DNA from: Eubacteriales bacterium
GTDB lineage: Bacteria > Bacillota > Clostridia > Lachnospirales > Lachnospiraceae
Assembly (NCBI GenBank): GCA_030524455.1
Contig: JAUNGT010000005.1
Coordinates: 1 to 64,000, forward strand
Direction of reading: 5' to 3'
Length of the DNA stretch: 64,000 nucleotides
The notes under the pieces were generated by a model. The model was not told the DNA's origin. It saw nothing but the letters and a program-made list of their open reading frames with translations, and ran no database searches. Below are positions 60,842 through 64,000 of this stretch, piece by piece. The first letter of the stretch is position 1. Each line of letters begins with the position of its first letter. Both the position numbers and the translations under genes were made by a program.

Positions 60842-61552
60842 TTATTCACCCAGGTACGCCTTCTTAATTGCATCATCATTCAAAAGCGCCTGGGCGCTGT
60901 CCTCCTTGACGATGCTGCCGGTTTCCAGCACATAGGCACGGTTGGCGATGGAGAGCGCCTTCTTGGCGTTCTGCTCCACCAGAAGGATGGTCACGCCCTG
61001 TTTGTTGATCGCCTGGATAATATCAAAAATTTCGGATACCAGAAGGGGAGAGAGGCCCATGGAGGGCTCGTCCAGCAAAAGGATCCTGGGGTTTGACATC
61101 AGGGCGCGTCCCATGGCGAGCATCTGCTGCTCGCCGCCGGAGAGCGTGCCGGCCAGCTGGCGCGTGCGCTCCTTCAAGCGGGGGAAGCGCTCGTAAACCA
61201 TGGAAAGGGAATCGTCGATTTCCTTTTTGTCCTTCCGGGTAAAAGCGCCCATCTTCAGGTTTTCCAGTACGGTCAGGTTGGCGAACATGCGGCGGCCCTC
61301 CGGCACATGGGAGATGCCCTGCTTGACGATCAGGTGCTCCGGCATCCGGGAAATTTCCCGGTCCGCAAAGCGGATGGAGCCGGATTTGGCCCGCAGCATG
61401 CCGCTGACGGTCTGCAGCGTGGTGGTTTTTCCCGCGCCGTTTGCGCCGATCAGTGCCACGATTTCCTTTTCCTCCACATGGAAGGAGATATTTTTCAGGG
61501 CGTGGATCACGCCGTAATAAACGTTCAGATTTTCAACGGTGAGCATTGACAT
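60842..61552 (-). CDS. livF: Branched-chain amino acid ABC transporter ATPase LivF
   Basis: 236 residues. Walker A GANGAGKTT, signature LSGGEQQMLAMGRAL, Walker B RILLLDEPSMGLSP: a complete nucleotide-binding protein. Length and the short C-terminus agree with LivF. With LivG it powers uptake of leucine, isoleucine, valine or related substrates through LivH/LivM. It is the last gene of the cluster, 14 bases after livG. Confidence 0.93.
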   Translation of the reverse strand: MSMLTVENLNVYYGVIHALKNISFHVEEKEIVALIGANGAGKTTTLQTVSGMLRAKSGSIRFADREISRMPEHLIVKQGISHVPEGRRMFANLTVLENLKMGAFTRKDKKEIDDSLSMVYERFPRLKERTRQLAGTLSGGEQQMLAMGRALMSNPRILLLDEPSMGLSPLLVSEIFDIIQAINKQGVTILLVEQNAKKALSIANRAYVLETGSIVKEDSAQALLNDDAIKKAYLGE

Positions 61553-61566
61553 GAAAATAGCCTCCT

Positions 61567-62325
61567 TTAATCGCCCAGATAGGCCTTGACCACGGCGGGA
61601 TCGTTTAAAACCTTCTCCGGCGCGCCCTCCGCGAGCAGCCTTCCGAAGTTAAGCACATACAGGTATTCGCAGATGCCCTGCACCAGCTTCATGTCGTGCT
61701 CGATCAGCAGGATGGTCACGTTGTATTTTTTGCGGACCAGGCGGATGGTGTCCATCAGCTCGCCGGTTTCGTTGGGATTCATGCCTGCGGCCGGCTCGTC
61801 CAGCAAAAGAAGCTTCGGGTTGGTGGCGAGGGCGCGGGCAATCTCCAGCTTGCGCTGCTTGCCGTAGGGCAGGTTGGAGGAGAGGGTCTGAGCGGAATCC
61901 TCCAGATGAAACACCCGCAGGATCTCCAGGGAGCGCTCCCGCATCTCCCGCTCTTTTTTGCGGTAGCTTCCCACATGGAGTATGCTCTCCGCCAGAGAGT
62001 AGGTGATCTGGTTGTTAAAACCCACCATCACGTTGTCCAGCACGGACTGTTTGGGGAACAGCCGGATATTCTGGAAGGTGCGGGCCACGCCCATATGGTT
62101 GATCTCGAAGGGCTTTTTGCCGATCAGGTTCTCGCCCTCCAGCCGGATTCCGCCGTCAGTGGGGCGGTAGACGCCGGTGAGCATGTTGAAAACGGTGGTT
62201 TTGCCGGCACCGTTGGGACCGATCAGGCCCACCAGGCTGCCTTTTTCTATTTTCATGGAAAGCTCGTCCACGGCGCGCAGGCCGCCGAACGAGATGCCAA
62301 GCTTGGTTACTTCCAGTGTGGTCAT
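61567..62325 (-). CDS. livG: Branched-chain amino acid ABC transporter ATPase LivG
   Basis: 252 residues. Walker A GPNGAGKTT, signature-like NLPYGKQRKLEIARAL, Walker B LLLLDEPAAGMNPNET, and the C-terminal VLNDPAVVKAYLG typical of LivG. ATG 62325 has GGAGG 9 bases upstream; an earlier in-frame start at 62382 lies within livM and is unlikely. It partners LivF. Confidence 0.93.
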   Translation of the reverse strand: MTTLEVTKLGISFGGLRAVDELSMKIEKGSLVGLIGPNGAGKTTVFNMLTGVYRPTDGGIRLEGENLIGKKPFEINHMGVARTFQNIRLFPKQSVLDNVMVGFNNQITYSLAESILHVGSYRKKEREMRERSLEILRVFHLEDSAQTLSSNLPYGKQRKLEIARALATNPKLLLLDEPAAGMNPNETGELMDTIRLVRKKYNVTILLIEHDMKLVQGICEYLYVLNFGRLLAEGAPEKVLNDPAVVKAYLGD

Positions 62326-62326
62326 G

Positions 62327-63391
62327 TCATGCGCCCTCCTTTTTCTCGTTCCGGGCTGCGCAGCGCGCGCTGCGCCACTCAAGCAGGCGCTTCCTGGCGC
62401 CGGAGTTGTTGAAGATCATCATGACGATCAGCAGGATCGCGTAGATCAGCATCCGGTAATCGTTCATGGAGCGCAGAAGCTCCGGAAGCACGGTCAGCAG
62501 GGCCGCCGCAATGATGGAGCCCCAGATGTTGCCCAGTCCGCCCAGCACCACAAACACCAGGATCAGGATGGAGGTGTTGAAGTCGAACTTGGAGGCGGTC
62601 ACCGTGGAAAAATTCATGGCGTACAGGGTGCCGGCCATGCCCGCAAAGACGGCGGATATCACGAAGGCCAGCAGCTTGCAGCGGGTCACGGAGATGCCGA
62701 TGCTCTCGGCTGCGATCTTGTTGTCGCGCACGGACATGACGGCCCGCCCGGTGCGGCTGTGGACCAGGTTCAGGATGATGAACAGGGTGACCAAAATCAG
62801 TACGAAGCCGGAGGTGAAGCTGGAAATCTTCTCCACGCCGCTGACGCCCATGGGGCCGTTGATAATCATCCTGCCGCCCTCCGCCAGGGTAAAGCTCTGC
62901 TGGAGGATGGAAAAATGAAGGCCGTTTTCATCCAGGCCGATGTAAAGCACGTTGATGATGTTTTTGATGATTTCTCCGAAGGCCAGAGTGACGATGGCCA
63001 GGTAATCGCCCTTTAAGCGAAGCACCGGGATGCCCACGATCACGCCTGCAAGGCCCGCGAACAGGCCGCCGATCACCATGGAGACGGCCAGGCGGAGAGG
63101 GGCGCTCGGGATCGCGGCTGCCAGGCTGGTGGAGACCACGATGCCGGTGAAGGCGCCCACGGACATAAAGCCCGCATGGCCCAGCGACAGCTCTCCCAGG
63201 ATGCCGACCGTCAGGTTCAGGGAGACGGCCATCACGATGTAGGCGCAGATCGGCACCAGCTGCCCCTTTAAGGAGGAGGAAATATTGCCGGAGGCGATCA
63301 TTCCCTGGATGACGAGGAAGGCGAGGATGACGATCCCGTATGAAATTGTATTGTCACGCCGGACAGTCAGAAGGTTTTTGAACTGTTTCAT
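62327..63391 (-). CDS. livM: Branched-chain amino acid ABC transporter permease LivM
   Basis: 354 residues with about ten helices. LivM marks: MAVSLNLTVGILGELSLGHAGFM, LRLKGDYLAIVTLAFGEI, and VFVVLGGLGNIWGSIIAA. It forms the membrane channel with LivH. The end meets the livG start within a few bases (TGACATG), and it starts 10 bases after livH. Confidence 0.93.
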   Translation of the reverse strand: MKQFKNLLTVRRDNTISYGIVILAFLVIQGMIASGNISSSLKGQLVPICAYIVMAVSLNLTVGILGELSLGHAGFMSVGAFTGIVVSTSLAAAIPSAPLRLAVSMVIGGLFAGLAGVIVGIPVLRLKGDYLAIVTLAFGEIIKNIINVLYIGLDENGLHFSILQQSFTLAEGGRMIINGPMGVSGVEKISSFTSGFVLILVTLFIILNLVHSRTGRAVMSVRDNKIAAESIGISVTRCKLLAFVISAVFAGMAGTLYAMNFSTVTASKFDFNTSILILVFVVLGGLGNIWGSIIAAALLTVLPELLRSMNDYRMLIYAILLIVMMIFNNSGARKRLLEWRSARCAARNEKKEGA

Positions 63392-63401
63392 CTGCGCCAC
63401 C

Positions 63402-64000
63402 TCATACTTTCTCGCTGACATGCTTGCCCAGCAGGCCGTCGGGCTTGACGATCAGCACGACGATCAGCACGGCAAAGACAATGGCATCGGACAACTGTGT
63501 GGAAATATAAGCCTTTGAAAAAATCTCGATCAGCCCCAGCAGGATGCCGCCCAGCATAGCGCCGGGAATGGAGCCGATGCCGCCGAACACCGCCGCGGTG
63601 AAGGCCTTGATGCCGGGCATGGAGCCGGTCGTGGGCATCAGCGTGGGGTAGGCGGAGCACATCAGGATCCCGGCGATGGCGGCAAGCCCGGAGCCGATGG
63701 CAAAGGTCATGGAGATCGTGGTGTTGACGTTGATTCCCATCAGCCCTGCGGCCGCCTTGTCCTCGGAGACAGCCCGCATGGCGGTCCCCATTTTGGTCCG
63801 GTTGATGAAGAGCGTCAGGCAGAGCATAATGATGATGCAGGCCAGGATCGTGACGATGGCGACGCCGGAGATGACCAGCTGCCCGTCAAAGAGCCGGACC
63901 GACCAGTTTCCCACCACGGAGGTGAAGGTTTTGGGGCTGGAGCCCCAGATTAACAGAGCCGCGTTCTGCAGGAAATAGGAAACGCCGATGGCCGTGATCA
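63402..64000 (-). CDS. livH: Branched-chain amino acid ABC transporter permease LivH (5' end outside window)
   Basis: The C-terminal 199 or so codons are present; the frame stays open to base 64000 and the start lies beyond. Marks: MRAVSEDKAAAGLMGINVN, the conserved cytoplasmic loop of LivH, and FTAAVFGGIGSIPGAMLGG, LIEIFSKAYIS. It is the first visible gene of livHMGF; a substrate-binding protein is expected upstream, outside the window. Confidence 0.92.
   Translation of the reverse strand, partial: ITAIGVSYFLQNAALLIWGSSPKTFTSVVGNWSVRLFDGQLVISGVAIVTILACIIIMLCLTLFINRTKMGTAMRAVSEDKAAAGLMGINVNTTISMTFAIGSGLAAIAGILMCSAYPTLMPTTGSMPGIKAFTAAVFGGIGSIPGAMLGGILLGLIEIFSKAYISTQLSDAIVFAVLIVVLIVKPDGLLGKHVSEKV

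Noticed and set aside
1..64000. tRNA, rRNA, CRISPR arrays, insertion sequences, prophage or integrase genes
   Set aside because: Looked for by eye (TTCGA loops, regular spaced repeats, transposase and recombinase motifs) and none found; a tRNAscan/CRISPR search would settle it.

Overview
The window looks like a chromosomal segment of a spore-forming, anaerobic gut Firmicute, most likely a Lachnospiraceae (Clostridia) member. Grounds: spoIID and a spoIIQ-like gene side by side, a DUF5688-type protein, an HPr-like protein that keeps the regulatory serine, an anaerobic sulfatase-maturase, a GH4/GPH sugar operon, strong AGGAGG ribosome sites, TTGACA/TATAAT promoters, and mostly GC-rich codons (third-position C/G). 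I see no rRNA, tRNA, CRISPR array, phage or insertion sequence. All family assignments come from reading motifs; no database search was run.

Layout. 1-4071: a redox cluster (aldo/keto reductase, flavodoxin-family protein, hexapeptide acetyltransferase, a lipoprotein fusing flavodoxin to aldo/keto reductase, DUF362). 4114-9019: M28 peptidase, GNAT, then an unusual two-gene pair (DUF5688-like plus unknown). 9119-10531: NSS sodium symporter. 10610-12744: an AT-rich two-gene RloA/RloB (AbiL-type) cassette, clearly foreign in base composition. 12810-16190: hemolysin III, a small conserved protein, a small alarmone synthetase, a MraY paralogue and an HPr-like protein. 16191-16783 is a gene-free stretch carrying a strong orphan promoter and probable structured RNA. 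16784-24456: membrane and envelope functions (EamA exporter, glycosyltransferase plus PlsC, CorA, metallo-beta-lactamase fold, GNAT, nucleotidyltransferase plus galE).

24586-28356 is a tight VWA / MoxR ATPase / leucine-rich-repeat module of unknown job. 28367-34074: msrC-type GAF protein, D-2-hydroxyacid dehydrogenase, ferritin, an acyltransferase-like protein, glycogen phosphorylase. 34232-39445: lipoprotein, GH43-like enzyme and a 1140-residue double glycosidase. 39546-44028: MATE exporter, P-loop protein, GNAT, and a repeat-bearing lipoprotein under a direct-repeat operator.

44114-52120 is a GntR-controlled sugar operon: kinase, SIS isomerase, GH4 glycosidase, GPH symporter, and both tagatose-bisphosphate aldolase subunits. 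This suggests intracellular use of an alpha-galactosyl or alpha-N-acetylgalactosaminyl sugar. It is followed by an AraC regulator divergent from an N-acetylhexosamine kinase-like gene and a radical-SAM sulfatase maturase (host-glycan theme), an aconitase-family hydratase, the sporulation pair, a cytidylate-kinase-like gene, and the livHMGF branched-chain amino acid ABC transporter, which runs off the right edge.

Dispersed palindromic repeats sharing the 12-mer AACAGTTCAGCC occur in three intergenic spaces between 53.1 and 60.8 kb. A second nested palindrome fills 34862-35037. The most unusual items are the VWA/MoxR/LRR module, the RloAB cassette with its own promoter, the orphan RNA at 16.5 kb, and the two multi-domain fusions.
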